Origin: an uncultured Dysosmobacter sp.
GTDB lineage: Bacteria > Bacillota > Clostridia > Oscillospirales > Oscillospiraceae
Direction of reading: 5' to 3'
Assembly: GCA_934597465.1 (NCBI GenBank)
Contig: CAKTSC010000051.1
Span: forward strand, 1-8,433
DNA length: 8,433 nt
The notes beneath the pieces are model-generated. The model saw only the letters and a list, made by a program, of their open reading frames with translations, was not told where the DNA came from and did no database searches. A program made the position numbers and the translations under genes. Below are positions 1 through 6,157 of this stretch, in pieces (position 1 is the first letter of the stretch; the number at the start of each line of letters is the position of its first letter).

Positions 1-701
1 GCCTGCGGGGGGAGGAGCAGCTGAAGGAGGCTCTGCGGGACATCCTGGCCCTGCAGATGCACGAGGACGAGACCGCCCTGGATCTCTCCACCCAGCCCTC
101 CGTCATCCTGGTGGTGGGGGTCAACGGCGTGGGCAAGACCACCTCCATCGGCAAGATCGCCCACCTCCTCCGCGGGGAGGGGAAGAGCGTCCTCCTCTGC
201 GCGGGGGACACCTTCCGGGCCGCCGCCGCCGACCAGCTGGAGATCTGGGCCCAGCGGGCGGACTGCCAGATCGTCCGCCAGCACGAGGGGGCCGACCCCG
301 GCGCCGTGCTCTTTGACGCCCTCCAGGCCGCTAAGGCCCGGCACGTGGACGTGGTGCTCTGCGACACGGCGGGGCGGCTGCACAACAAGGCAAACCTCAT
401 GGCGGAGCTTGCCAAGCTCTCCAAGATCATCGACCGGGAGTGCCCCGGCGCCGCCCGGGAGACCCTCCTGGTGCTGGACGCCTCCACCGGGCAGAACGGC
501 CTCATCCAGGCCCGGAACTTCAAGGAGACCGCCGGCCTCACCGGCATCATCCTCACCAAGCTGGACGGCACCGCCAAGGGCGGCATCGCCGTGGCCATCT
601 CCCGGGAGCTGGGCGTGCCGGTGAAGTTCGCCGGCGTGGGTGAGGGCATCGAAGATCTCCGGCCCTTCAGCGCCCGGGACTACCTGAAGGCCATCATCTG
701 A
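1..701 (+). CDS. ftsY: Signal recognition particle receptor FtsY, 3' part (5' end outside window)
   Basis: FtsY is the SRP receptor GTPase. It docks ribosome-nascent-chain/SRP complexes at the membrane by forming a twin GTPase with Ffh. The reading frame is open from base 3, so the ATG at 57 is internal. The first 18 codons belong to the helical N domain. All G-domain motifs are present: P-loop GVNGVGKTT (117-143), the DTFRAAA insertion-box segment, DTAGR (363-377), TKLDGTAKGG (from 555) and the closing GVGEGIEDLRPF. GVNGVGKTT followed by a C-terminus at DLRPFSARDYL is typical of FtsY rather than Ffh, which carries a Met-rich M domain after the GTPase. The stop codon at 699-701 abuts the Shine-Dalgarno site of the next gene, so the two are probably co-transcribed. 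The acidic A domain, if present, lies outside the window. Confidence 0.97.
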   Translation, partial: LRGEEQLKEALRDILALQMHEDETALDLSTQPSVILVVGVNGVGKTTSIGKIAHLLRGEGKSVLLCAGDTFRAAAADQLEIWAQRADCQIVRQHEGADPGAVLFDALQAAKARHVDVVLCDTAGRLHNKANLMAELAKLSKIIDRECPGAARETLLVLDASTGQNGLIQARNFKETAGLTGIILTKLDGTAKGGIAVAISRELGVPVKFAGVGEGIEDLRPFSARDYLKAII

Positions 702-712
702 GGAGGGTATCC

Positions 713-910
713 ATGGAACTGAAACTGCTGGTGCTGGCGGCCCTGGCCGTCTACGGCGTGCTCTACGCCGTCTACCCGAGAAAATTCCTGGAGCGCAAGG
801 GCGACCGGGAGATCACCCCCATGATGCTCCGCACCGCCCGGATCTCGGGCGTCATCATCGTCATCGTCTGCGCGGCCCTGATGGCCGCCACCGTGATAAG
901 GGGGAGCTGA
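713..910 (+). CDS. Small two-helix membrane protein, function unknown
   Basis: This 65-aa protein is not a family I can name. It has two hydrophobic helices, residues about 4-21 and 43-62, joined by a charged linker (YPRKFLERKGDREITP). That predicts a helical hairpin in the membrane with a short polar loop. A perfect Shine-Dalgarno AGGAGG (701-706), overlapping the ftsY stop codon, sits 6 nt before the ATG, so the start is well supported. The stop codon is 2 nt from the rph start, implying translational coupling. It shares the strong G/C third-position preference of its neighbours, which supports it being a real gene. Its place between ftsY and rph may be simple operon hitch-hiking; a role in membrane targeting would be speculation. 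Confidence 0.85.
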   Translation: MELKLLVLAALAVYGVLYAVYPRKFLERKGDREITPMMLRTARISGVIIVIVCAALMAATVIRGS

Positions 911-912
911 GC

Positions 913-1629
913 ATGGAGAGGAAGGACGGCCGGGCATTTGACCAGCTTCGCCCGGTGAGAATCACCACGGATTTCGTGAAGTTCGCCGAGGGAAGCTGCC
1001 TCATCGAGTGCGGCGACACCAAAGTTCTCTGCTGCGCCAGCGTGGAGGACAAGACCCCGCCCCACGTCCCGGAGGGGGAGGGCTGGGTCACGGCGGAGTA
1101 CTCCATGCTGCCCCGGGCCAACCGGGAGCGGAGCAGGCGCGACATCGACAAATTGAAGCTCTCCGCCCGCAGCGCCGAGATCCAGCGCCTGGTGGGCCGC
1201 TCCCTCCGGGCGGCGGTGGACATGCGCTGCCTGGGCGGGCGCACCGTCACCATCGACTGCGACGTGCTCCAGGGGGACGGCGGCACCCGCACGGCCTCCG
1301 TCACCGGGGGCTTCATCGCCCTGTGCCTCGCCTGCCGGAAGCTGGTGGAGGACGGGATCCTGGCCGCGTCCCCCATCGTCCACAGCATCACGGCCGTGAG
1401 CGCCGGCATCGTGGACGATGCGCTGCTGCTGGACTTGCAGTACAGCGAGGACAGCCGCGCCCAGGTGGATCTCAACTGCGTCATGAACGAGCAGGGGGAG
1501 ATCGTGGAGGTGCAGGGCACCGGCGAGGGCCGGGCCTTCACCCTGACGGAGCAGCAGGAGCTGCTGCGGCTGTGCGCCAAGGGCTGCCGGGAGCTCCGGG
1601 CCATCCAGAAGGAGGTTCTGGGCGGCTGA
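913..1629 (+). CDS. rph: Ribonuclease PH
   Basis: RNase PH is a phosphorolytic 3'-5' exoribonuclease that trims the 3' ends of tRNA precursors and other RNAs, releasing nucleoside diphosphates. The 238-aa length is normal for the family. Visible hallmarks are the N-terminal RKDGRAFDQLRPV, the YSMLPRANRERSRR segment (63-76), SARSAEIQRLVGRSLRA (84-100), the phosphate-binding GDGGTRTASVTGG (121-133), and LDLQYSEDSRAQVDLN (173-188) with the conserved acidic residues. The family typically assembles as a hexameric ring in the cytoplasm. The start codon lies 2 nt after the preceding stop, with a purine-rich AAGGGGG upstream. The order rph-rdgB is a classic Firmicutes pairing; here one small membrane-protein gene separates them. 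Confidence 0.97.
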   Translation: MERKDGRAFDQLRPVRITTDFVKFAEGSCLIECGDTKVLCCASVEDKTPPHVPEGEGWVTAEYSMLPRANRERSRRDIDKLKLSARSAEIQRLVGRSLRAAVDMRCLGGRTVTIDCDVLQGDGGTRTASVTGGFIALCLACRKLVEDGILAASPIVHSITAVSAGIVDDALLLDLQYSEDSRAQVDLNCVMNEQGEIVEVQGTGEGRAFTLTEQQELLRLCAKGCRELRAIQKEVLGG

Positions 1630-1667
1630 CCGGCCCGCCGGATCACAGACAGGAGGGACATGCCGTC

Positions 1668-1955
1668 ATGGCAGAAATCCTGGAGGTCGTGATGCTCTGC
1701 TGCTTCGGAGCATCCTGGCCCTTCAACATTGCAAAGTCCATCCGCTCCCGGACGGCCAAGGGCAAGAGCCATATCTTTGAGATCTGCGTCATCGCGGGCT
1801 ATCTCTGCGGCCTGGCCGGGAAGTTCCTTAGCGGGAACGTGACGTATGTGGTGGTATTCTACATTGTGGACATCCTGATGGTGGCCACGGATCTGGTGCT
1901 GACGCTGCGCAACCAGCGGCTGGACCGGGAGGAGGAAAGGAGAGCAAAGGTATGA
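1668..1955 (+). CDS. PQ-loop/SemiSWEET-like small membrane protein
   Basis: The predicted protein has 95 aa and three hydrophobic segments (about 5-22, 35-53, 58-80), then a charged tail LRNQRLDREEERRAKV. Residues 12-35 (FGASWPFNIAKSIRSRTAKGKS) resemble the first half of a PQ-loop repeat: a proline in the first helix, then a basic K/R-rich turn ending in G-K-S. Three helices in 85-100 residues is the SemiSWEET architecture, in which a dimer forms a small-molecule transporter. The similarity is judged by eye, and the substrate cannot be inferred. The ATG is supported by AGGAGG at 1651-1656, although the 11-nt spacing is a little long; an ATG at 1660 is out of frame. Its TGA overlaps the rdgB ATG (ATGA, 1952-1955), indicating translational coupling. 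Confidence 0.8.
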   Translation: MAEILEVVMLCCFGASWPFNIAKSIRSRTAKGKSHIFEICVIAGYLCGLAGKFLSGNVTYVVVFYIVDILMVATDLVLTLRNQRLDREEERRAKV

Positions 1956-2542
1956 GATTCGTACTGGCCACCCACAACCCCGGCAAGCTCCGGGAGATGG
2001 GCGAGATCCTGAAGGACTTCGGCATCGAGGTGGTGAGCCCCAGGGACTTGGGGATCACCGTGGATGTGGAGGAGACCGGCACCACCTTCGCCGAGAACGC
2101 CATGCTGAAAGCCAAGGCCATCTGCCAGGCGACGGGCCTTCCCGCCATCGCGGACGATTCCGGCCTCTGCGTGGATGCCCTGAATGGGGCGCCGGGGGTC
2201 TACTCCGCCCGCTACGGCGGGGAGGGGCTGGACGACAGGGGCCGCTACATGCTGCTCCTCAGCTCCCTGCGGGGCGCGCCCACCCGGGCGGCCCACTTCG
2301 CCTGCGCCGTGGCCTGCGCTTTCCCCAACGGGGATACCCTGACGGCGGAGGGCCGCTGCGACGGCTCCATCGCCTACGCTCCCCTGGGGGACGGCGGCTT
2401 CGGCTACGACCCCGTCTTCCTGCTGCCGGGCACCGGCAAGACCTTTGGCCAGCTGACCCAGGAGGAGAAGTCCGCCGTCTCCCACCGGGGACGGGCGCTG
2501 AAGGACTTCGCCGGGAAGCTGGATGCCTACCTGAAGAAATGA
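1952..2542 (+). CDS. rdgB: XTP/dITP pyrophosphatase (RdgB/HAM1 family)
   Basis: This enzyme hydrolyses non-canonical purine triphosphates (dITP, XTP, ITP) to monophosphates plus pyrophosphate, keeping deaminated purines out of DNA and RNA. The 196-aa length fits the family. Motifs in order are THNPGK (7-12), TFAENA (45-50), ADDSGL (67-72, catalytic acidic residues), GAPGVYSARY (79-88), GFGYDPVF (149-156) and the C-terminal base-recognition loop EEKSAVSHRGRAL (171-183). The start overlaps the previous stop, and an AAAGGAGA site lies 8 nt upstream. It is a homodimeric cytosolic enzyme in characterised relatives. Nothing in the protein looks unusual. Confidence 0.97.
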   Translation: MRFVLATHNPGKLREMGEILKDFGIEVVSPRDLGITVDVEETGTTFAENAMLKAKAICQATGLPAIADDSGLCVDALNGAPGVYSARYGGEGLDDRGRYMLLLSSLRGAPTRAAHFACAVACAFPNGDTLTAEGRCDGSIAYAPLGDGGFGYDPVFLLPGTGKTFGQLTQEEKSAVSHRGRALKDFAGKLDAYLKK

Positions 2543-2543
2543 A

Positions 2544-2558
2544 CCGGGGACGCCCCGG
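2544..2558 (+). other. Short intergenic hairpin between rdgB and yhbY
   Basis: CCGGGG at 2544-2549 and CCCCGG at 2553-2558 form a perfect 6-bp stem with a 3-nt loop, starting 2 nt after the rdgB stop. No T-run follows (the next bases are AAATTACAG), so it does not look like an intrinsic terminator. It may stabilise or process the polycistronic mRNA, or be incidental in GC-rich DNA. Confidence 0.4.
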
Positions 2559-2584
2559 AAATTACAGAGATTTGAGGATATTTC

Positions 2585-2911
2585 ATGGAACTGACAAGCA
2601 AGCAGCGGGCCCAGCTGCGGGGGATGGCGGCAAGCCTGGATACCATCCTCCATGTGGGCAAGGACGGCATCGGCGATAACCTGGTCAAGCAGGCGGACGA
2701 CGCCCTGGAGGCCCGGGAGCTCATCAAGGGCAAGGTACTGGACAATAACCTGGAGTACGACGCCCGCCTCGCGGCGGAGGAGATGGCCAAACGCACCCGC
2801 AGCGAGGTGGTGCAGGTCATCGGCAGCAAGTTCGTCCTCTACCGGGAGACCCACTCCAAGCCCAAGGAAAAGCGCATCGCCCTGGTGCGCGACAAGCGCA
2901 GACCCAACTGA
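2585..2911 (+). CDS. yhbY: YhbY-family ribosome assembly RNA-binding protein (CRM domain)
   Basis: A single CRM-domain protein of 108 aa, slightly longer than the roughly 97 aa of the E. coli and Bacillus members because of a basic C-terminal tail. YhbY proteins associate with pre-50S particles and are thought to bind rRNA during large-subunit assembly. The CRM signature is visible: the N-terminal LTSKQRAQLRGMA helix, the HVGKDGI loop (23-29, corresponding to the conserved GxxG-type loop), the VKQADDALEARELIKGKV helix-strand region, and VVQVIGSKFVLYR (75-87). The ATG is supported by GAGG at 2574-2577 with appropriate spacing. It sits between rdgB and nadD, a conserved neighbourhood in Firmicutes, where yhbY (yqeI) precedes nadD and yqeK. 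Confidence 0.95.
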   Translation: MELTSKQRAQLRGMAASLDTILHVGKDGIGDNLVKQADDALEARELIKGKVLDNNLEYDARLAAEEMAKRTRSEVVQVIGSKFVLYRETHSKPKEKRIALVRDKRRPN

Positions 2912-2943
2912 CACCCAGCCAGAATACGATAGGAGGGAGCCCC

Positions 2944-4140
2944 ATGCGCATCGGCATCTACGGCGGGACGTTCAACCCGCCCCACCTGGGCCACCTGACG
3001 GCGGCCCGGACGGCCTTTGAGCTGCTGAAACTGGATAAGCTCTATCTCATCCCGGCGGCGGTGCCGCCCCACAAGCCCCTGCCCCCCGGCAGTCCGGACG
3101 CTGCGGAGCGCCTGGAGCTCACCCGTCTCGCGGGGGAGCAGCTGGGCCTGGGAGACCAGGTGGAGACCCTGGACTTGGAGCTCCGGCGGGAGGGGAAGAG
3201 CTATACCTCCGATACCCTGGCGGAGCTCCACGCCCGGCATCCGGAGGACGAGCTCTGGCTCCTCATGGGAACGGACATGTTCCTGACCCTCCACGCCTGG
3301 CACAAGCCGGAGGCCATCTTCGCCCACGCCGGGGTGGCCGCCTTCGGCCGGACGGAGGAGGACATCGAGCCCCTCTTCGCCGCCCAGCGGGAGCGGCTCT
3401 ACCGGGAGTATCCCGACGCCCGGCTCTTCACCATGACGGTGCCGGGGGTCATCGACATCTCCTCCACAGAGCTGCGCGCGCTGCTGCGGCAGGGGACGGG
3501 CGGGCGCTGCCTCGCCCCGGCGGTCTACGGCCAGATCCTCCGGGACGGGCTCTATGAGACCGGGGCGGACTTGAAGCACCTGCCCCTCCGCGAGCTTCGC
3601 CCCGTGGCCCTCTCCTACCTCAAGCACAAGCGCATCCCCCACGTCCTGGGCACGGAGCAGGAGGCCATCCGCCTGGCCCTCCGCTACGGCGCGGATGTGG
3701 AGAAGGCCCGGGTGGCCGCCCTCCTCCACGACTGCACGAAGAAGCTGGAGATGGAGGAGCAGATGGCCCTCGTCCGGCGTTACCACATCCCCCTGGACGA
3801 GCTGGAGCAGAAGGCCCTGAAGCTCCTCCACGCAAAGACCGGGGCGGAGATCGCCCGGGATGTCTTCGGCGTGGATGACGAGATCTACCGGGCCATCCAG
3901 TGGCATACCACAGGCCGGGCCGATATGAGCCTTCTGGAGAAGGTCATGTACCTGGCGGACTACATCGAGCCCACCCGGGACTTCCCCGGGGTGGAGGAGC
4001 TGCGCAAGACCGTCTACGAGGATCTTGACCGCGGCCTTGCCATGGGCCTTTCCATGACGGTGGAGGAGATGCACCAGCGGGGCAACCCCGTTCACTCCGC
4101 CACCCTTGCGGCCCTGAAATACCTGGAATCCCAGCACTGA
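2944..4140 (+). CDS. nadD: Fused nicotinate-nucleotide adenylyltransferase (NadD) and HD-domain Ap4A hydrolase (YqeK)
   Basis: One 398-aa frame carries two enzymes usually encoded by adjacent genes. Residues 1 to about 205 are NadD, which makes nicotinic acid adenine dinucleotide from NaMN and ATP in NAD synthesis. Motifs are GGTFNPPHLGH (7-17), SYTSDTL (86-92), GTDMFLTLHAWH (109-120) and ISSTELR (172-178). Residues from about 212 to 398 are YqeK, a symmetrical Ap4A hydrolase of the HD superfamily. Its likely metal ligands are visible: H233, H262-D263 (LLHDCTKK), H296, H321 (QWHTTGR) and D339 (YLADYIEPTRD). No internal stop or frameshift separates the halves. AGGAGG at 2931-2936 fixes the start. 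Fusion would couple adenylyl transfer from ATP with dinucleotide clean-up; that functional link is inference. Confidence 0.95.
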   Translation: MRIGIYGGTFNPPHLGHLTAARTAFELLKLDKLYLIPAAVPPHKPLPPGSPDAAERLELTRLAGEQLGLGDQVETLDLELRREGKSYTSDTLAELHARHPEDELWLLMGTDMFLTLHAWHKPEAIFAHAGVAAFGRTEEDIEPLFAAQRERLYREYPDARLFTMTVPGVIDISSTELRALLRQGTGGRCLAPAVYGQILRDGLYETGADLKHLPLRELRPVALSYLKHKRIPHVLGTEQEAIRLALRYGADVEKARVAALLHDCTKKLEMEEQMALVRRYHIPLDELEQKALKLLHAKTGAEIARDVFGVDDEIYRAIQWHTTGRADMSLLEKVMYLADYIEPTRDFPGVEELRKTVYEDLDRGLAMGLSMTVEEMHQRGNPVHSATLAALKYLESQH

Positions 4141-4154
4141 AAGGAATTGCCCCA

Positions 4155-5582
4155 GTGAAAGAGAGATATCACGGAAAGCATACCGAGGGCGGCACGCCCC
4201 ATCGCCGGAAGCGCCCGCCCCTCACGAAGAAGCAGAAATGGCTCATCGCCGCCGCCGCCCTGCTGGCGGTGGCCCTGGCCGTCACCATCGCTTGGCAGGC
4301 CCTCTTTGTGAAGCCCGTCCTGCCCAATAAGACCGGTGACGGCTCCTCCAGCTCCAGCGCCGAGGGCATCGACTACGGCGAGGGCATCCGCCCCCGGGTG
4401 GACGGGGAGCGTAAGAGCAAGGACTTCTACACCGTCCTGATCCTGGGCCGGGATACCGGCGGCGGCGGGAATACTGATACCATCCTTCTCGCCAGCTACG
4501 ATGTCACCAACCAGAAGGCCACCGTCATGTCCATCCCCCGGGACACCATGGTGAACGTTTCCTGGGACATCAAACGCATCAATTCCGTCTATAATGCCAA
4601 TGGGACGGGGGAGAAGGGCATCCGGGCCCTCTACCAGGAAATCGCCCAGCTGGTGGGCTTTGAGCCGGACTACCAGGTGGTGGTGGAGTGGGAGGCCGTG
4701 GGCCAGATCGTGGAGGCCATGGGCGGCGTCTGGTTTGACGTGCCCCAGGACATGGACTACGACGATCCCTACCAGGATCTCTCCATCCACCAGAAGGAGG
4801 GCTACCGCCTCCTCTCCGGCGAGGACGCCATGGAGGTGCTCCGCTACCGCCACGATAACCCGAAGAACGGCCATATGCGGGGATATCCCGACGGCGACCT
4901 GGGCCGCATCCGCACCCAGCAGGGCCTTCTCCAGGCCATGCTGAGCCAGCTTCTGAAGCTGGAGAACATCACCAAGGTCAACCAGTTCGCCAAGGTCTTC
5001 CAGGAGAACGTGGAGACGGATCTCAGCCTGCAGAACATCCTCTGGTTCGCGAAATCCGCCTACCTCGGCGGCCTGAAGGTGGAGAACGTCCACTTTGTCA
5101 CCATGCCCAACGACGGCCGCTACGCTTACAGCTACACCTACCACAACGCCCAGTCCTACGTGGTGCCCCGGGCAGAGGAGCTGCTGGAGCTGGTGAACAG
5201 CGAACTGAGTCCCTTCACCGAGGTCTTCACCCTCTCGGATCTTGACATCATGTCCGTCAACGAGGACGGGACGCTCTCCTCCTCCACGGGACATCTGGAG
5301 AGCAGCCGGGCCTCCCAGCGCCCGCCGGTGCAGGTGAACCGCTTCACCGGCGCCATCTCCGCCTGGCCCGGCACATCGGATCCCGCGGATCCCGGAACCA
5401 CCGATCCCACGGAGCCCACCGACCCCGAGCCCACTGACCCGGGCACCACCAATCCCACGGATCCCGGCGCCACGGAGCCTTCCGATCCCGAACCCACCGA
5501 CCCCGTTGAACCCATGGAACCCACGGAGCCAGAACCCACCGACCCAGACCCCGGCAGCGGATCCGGCGACGGGGCAGCGTAA
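4155..5582 (+). CDS. LytR-CpsA-Psr (LCP) family cell-wall glycopolymer transferase with Pro/Thr/Asp tail
   Basis: LCP enzymes transfer lipid-linked glycopolymers (teichoic acid or capsule-type) to peptidoglycan outside the membrane. The 475-aa protein has a basic cytosolic N-terminus (1-28), one membrane helix (about 29-51), an LCP domain (about 92-270) and an extracellular C-terminus. LCP landmarks are VLILGRDTG (94-102), TDTILLASYD (107-116), MSIPRDTMV (125-133), RINSVYNANG (141-150), MGGVWFDVP (189-197), LLSGEDAMEVLRYRHD (219-234) and DLGRIRTQQGLLQAM (248-262). The Arg usual in the RxDT motif appears replaced by Asn106. Residues 407-466 are a low-complexity DP/TEP tail. Translation starts at GTG 4155, with AAGGA at 4141-4145; no ATG lies near. 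In Firmicutes a LytR-like gene commonly sits between yqeK and rsfS, as here. Confidence 0.94.
   Translation: MKERYHGKHTEGGTPHRRKRPPLTKKQKWLIAAAALLAVALAVTIAWQALFVKPVLPNKTGDGSSSSSAEGIDYGEGIRPRVDGERKSKDFYTVLILGRDTGGGGNTDTILLASYDVTNQKATVMSIPRDTMVNVSWDIKRINSVYNANGTGEKGIRALYQEIAQLVGFEPDYQVVVEWEAVGQIVEAMGGVWFDVPQDMDYDDPYQDLSIHQKEGYRLLSGEDAMEVLRYRHDNPKNGHMRGYPDGDLGRIRTQQGLLQAMLSQLLKLENITKVNQFAKVFQENVETDLSLQNILWFAKSAYLGGLKVENVHFVTMPNDGRYAYSYTYHNAQSYVVPRAEELLELVNSELSPFTEVFTLSDLDIMSVNEDGTLSSSTGHLESSRASQRPPVQVNRFTGAISAWPGTSDPADPGTTDPTEPTDPEPTDPGTTNPTDPGATEPSDPEPTDPVEPMEPTEPEPTDPDPGSGSGDGAA
5373..5552 (+). repeat. Degenerate repeats encoding a Pro/Thr/Asp/Glu tail
   Basis: Within the LCP gene, codons 407-466 consist of degenerate units of the type (T)-D-P / T-E-P / E-P-T-D-P / G-T-T. 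At the DNA level, blocks such as CCCACCGACCCC and ATCCCACGGA recur with small changes. The encoded tail is strongly acidic and proline-rich, so it is probably extended and disordered outside the cell. Such tracts tend to vary in length by slippage. Confidence 0.8.
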
Positions 5583-5598
5583 GAAAGGAAAATGTGAT

Positions 5599-5961
5599 AT
5601 GACACCGAAGGAAATGGCCCTCTGCGCGGCTAAAGCCCTGGATGAGAAGAAGGGCAAGGAGATCTCCGCCATCGAGATCACCGACCTCACCGCTCTTGCG
5701 GATTACTTCGTCTTCTGCACCGGCAGCTCCAACACCCAGATCAACGCCCTCTGCGGCGCGGTGGAGAAGAACCTGGAGGAGGAAGGCGGCGTGAAAGTTC
5801 TCCGCCGGGAAGGCTACCGGGACGGCACCTGGGTGCTGCTGGACTACGGCGACATCGTGGTGCACGTTTTCTCTCCGGAGGCCCGGGAGTTCTACTCCCT
5901 GGAGCGCCTCTGGAAGGACGGCAAGCCCCTGGACTTGAGTACCGTCCTGACCCGGGACTGA
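5599..5961 (+). CDS. rsfS: Ribosomal silencing factor RsfS
   Basis: RsfS (Iojap/DUF143 family) binds protein uL14 on the 50S subunit and blocks joining with 30S, reducing translation during nutrient limitation. The 120-aa length is normal. The conserved core is clear: ITDLTALADYFVFCTGSSNTQI (27-48), then EGYRDGTWVLLDYGDIVVHVF (71-91) and REFYSLERLW (96-105). The start is the ATG at 5599, supported by AAAGGAA upstream and family length; the open frame extends back to 5506 but only through the end of the LCP gene. It starts 17 nt after the preceding stop. In many Firmicutes rsfS is followed closely by leuS; here yjdF, a regulator gene and a T-box leader lie between them. Confidence 0.96.
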   Translation: MTPKEMALCAAKALDEKKGKEISAIEITDLTALADYFVFCTGSSNTQINALCGAVEKNLEEEGGVKVLRREGYRDGTWVLLDYGDIVVHVFSPEAREFYSLERLWKDGKPLDLSTVLTRD

Positions 5962-5978
5962 GGGTTCCCTGAAAAAAC

Positions 5979-6009
5979 AGCACCGCCGGGCCCTCTGGCC
6001 CGGCGTGCT
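5979..6009 (-). terminator. Strong hairpin with a U-tract on the minus strand; possible antisense-direction terminator
   Basis: AGCAC (5979-5983) pairs with GTGCT (6005-6009) and GCCGGGCC (5985-5992) with GGCCCGGC (5997-6004). This makes a 13-bp stem with one bulged C and a CTCT loop. On the + strand an A6 run (5972-5977) precedes it and no T-run follows. Read on the minus strand, the stem is followed after one base by TTTTTT, the classical intrinsic terminator layout. It may therefore stop antisense transcription entering rsfS, or act as a weak + strand terminator or processing hairpin after rsfS. No minus-strand gene is visible to its right. Confidence 0.5.
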
Positions 6010-6150
6010 CATACGCGAGGATAAAAACACGTCCCGGCCGGTAGTCTGTGGAGTGCTTCCCCGGGGGAACTCCCGGGAGCATCAGTAACCTGCCTCCTTT
6101 GGTTGTCCGTTCCCCGCAGCGAAACCGCCCCATTGGGGCAAAAAAGGAGG
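6010..6150 (+). promoter_or_regulatory. yjdF-type (azaaromatic-sensing) riboswitch leader of the yjdF gene
   Basis: The roughly 190-nt gap before the YjdF gene is strongly structured. A multi-part helix joins GGT (6040-6042), CTG (6046-6048) and GCTTCC (6055-6060) with GGGAGC (6075-6080), CAG (6083-6085) and ACC (6088-6090). GGTT (6101-6104) can pair with AACC (6123-6126), and GCCCC (6127-6131) with GGGGC (6135-6139) just before the ribosome site. CCTCCTTT (6093-6100) is exactly complementary to AAAGGAGG (6143-6150), an obvious expression platform acting on translation. Established knowledge: the yjdF RNA motif sits upstream of genes of this protein family and binds azaaromatic compounds. Assignment rests mainly on the downstream gene plus visible structure; the exact boundaries are approximate. 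I see no clear promoter in the gap. Confidence 0.72.
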
Positions 6151-6157
6151 AATGTCT

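Noticed and set aside
1008..1667. Upstream extension of the PQ-loop-like frame to give 315 aa
   Set aside because: It overlaps rph in another frame with Pro/Gly/Arg-rich shadow composition. The true start is ATG 1668, preceded by AGGAGG.
2839..4137. 432-aa open frame on the minus strand
   Set aside because: It is the antisense shadow of the nadD-yqeK fusion in GC-rich DNA, shows no recognisable domain, and the + strand product is unambiguous.
5506..5598. Longer rsfS reading from ATG 5506
   Set aside because: The extension lies within the end of the LCP gene. Family length and the AAAGGAA site support ATG 5599.
4092..5690. 532-aa open frame on the minus strand with Gly-rich repeats
   Set aside because: It lies opposite the LCP gene; the Gly-rich repeats are the reverse reading of the Pro/Asp repeat DNA.
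6010..6150. A 6S RNA or SRP RNA gene on the minus strand ending at the 5979-6009 hairpin
   Set aside because: Considered because of the terminator orientation. No SRP apical motif or convincing 6S bubble was seen, and the downstream YjdF gene explains the structured DNA better as a + strand riboswitch.
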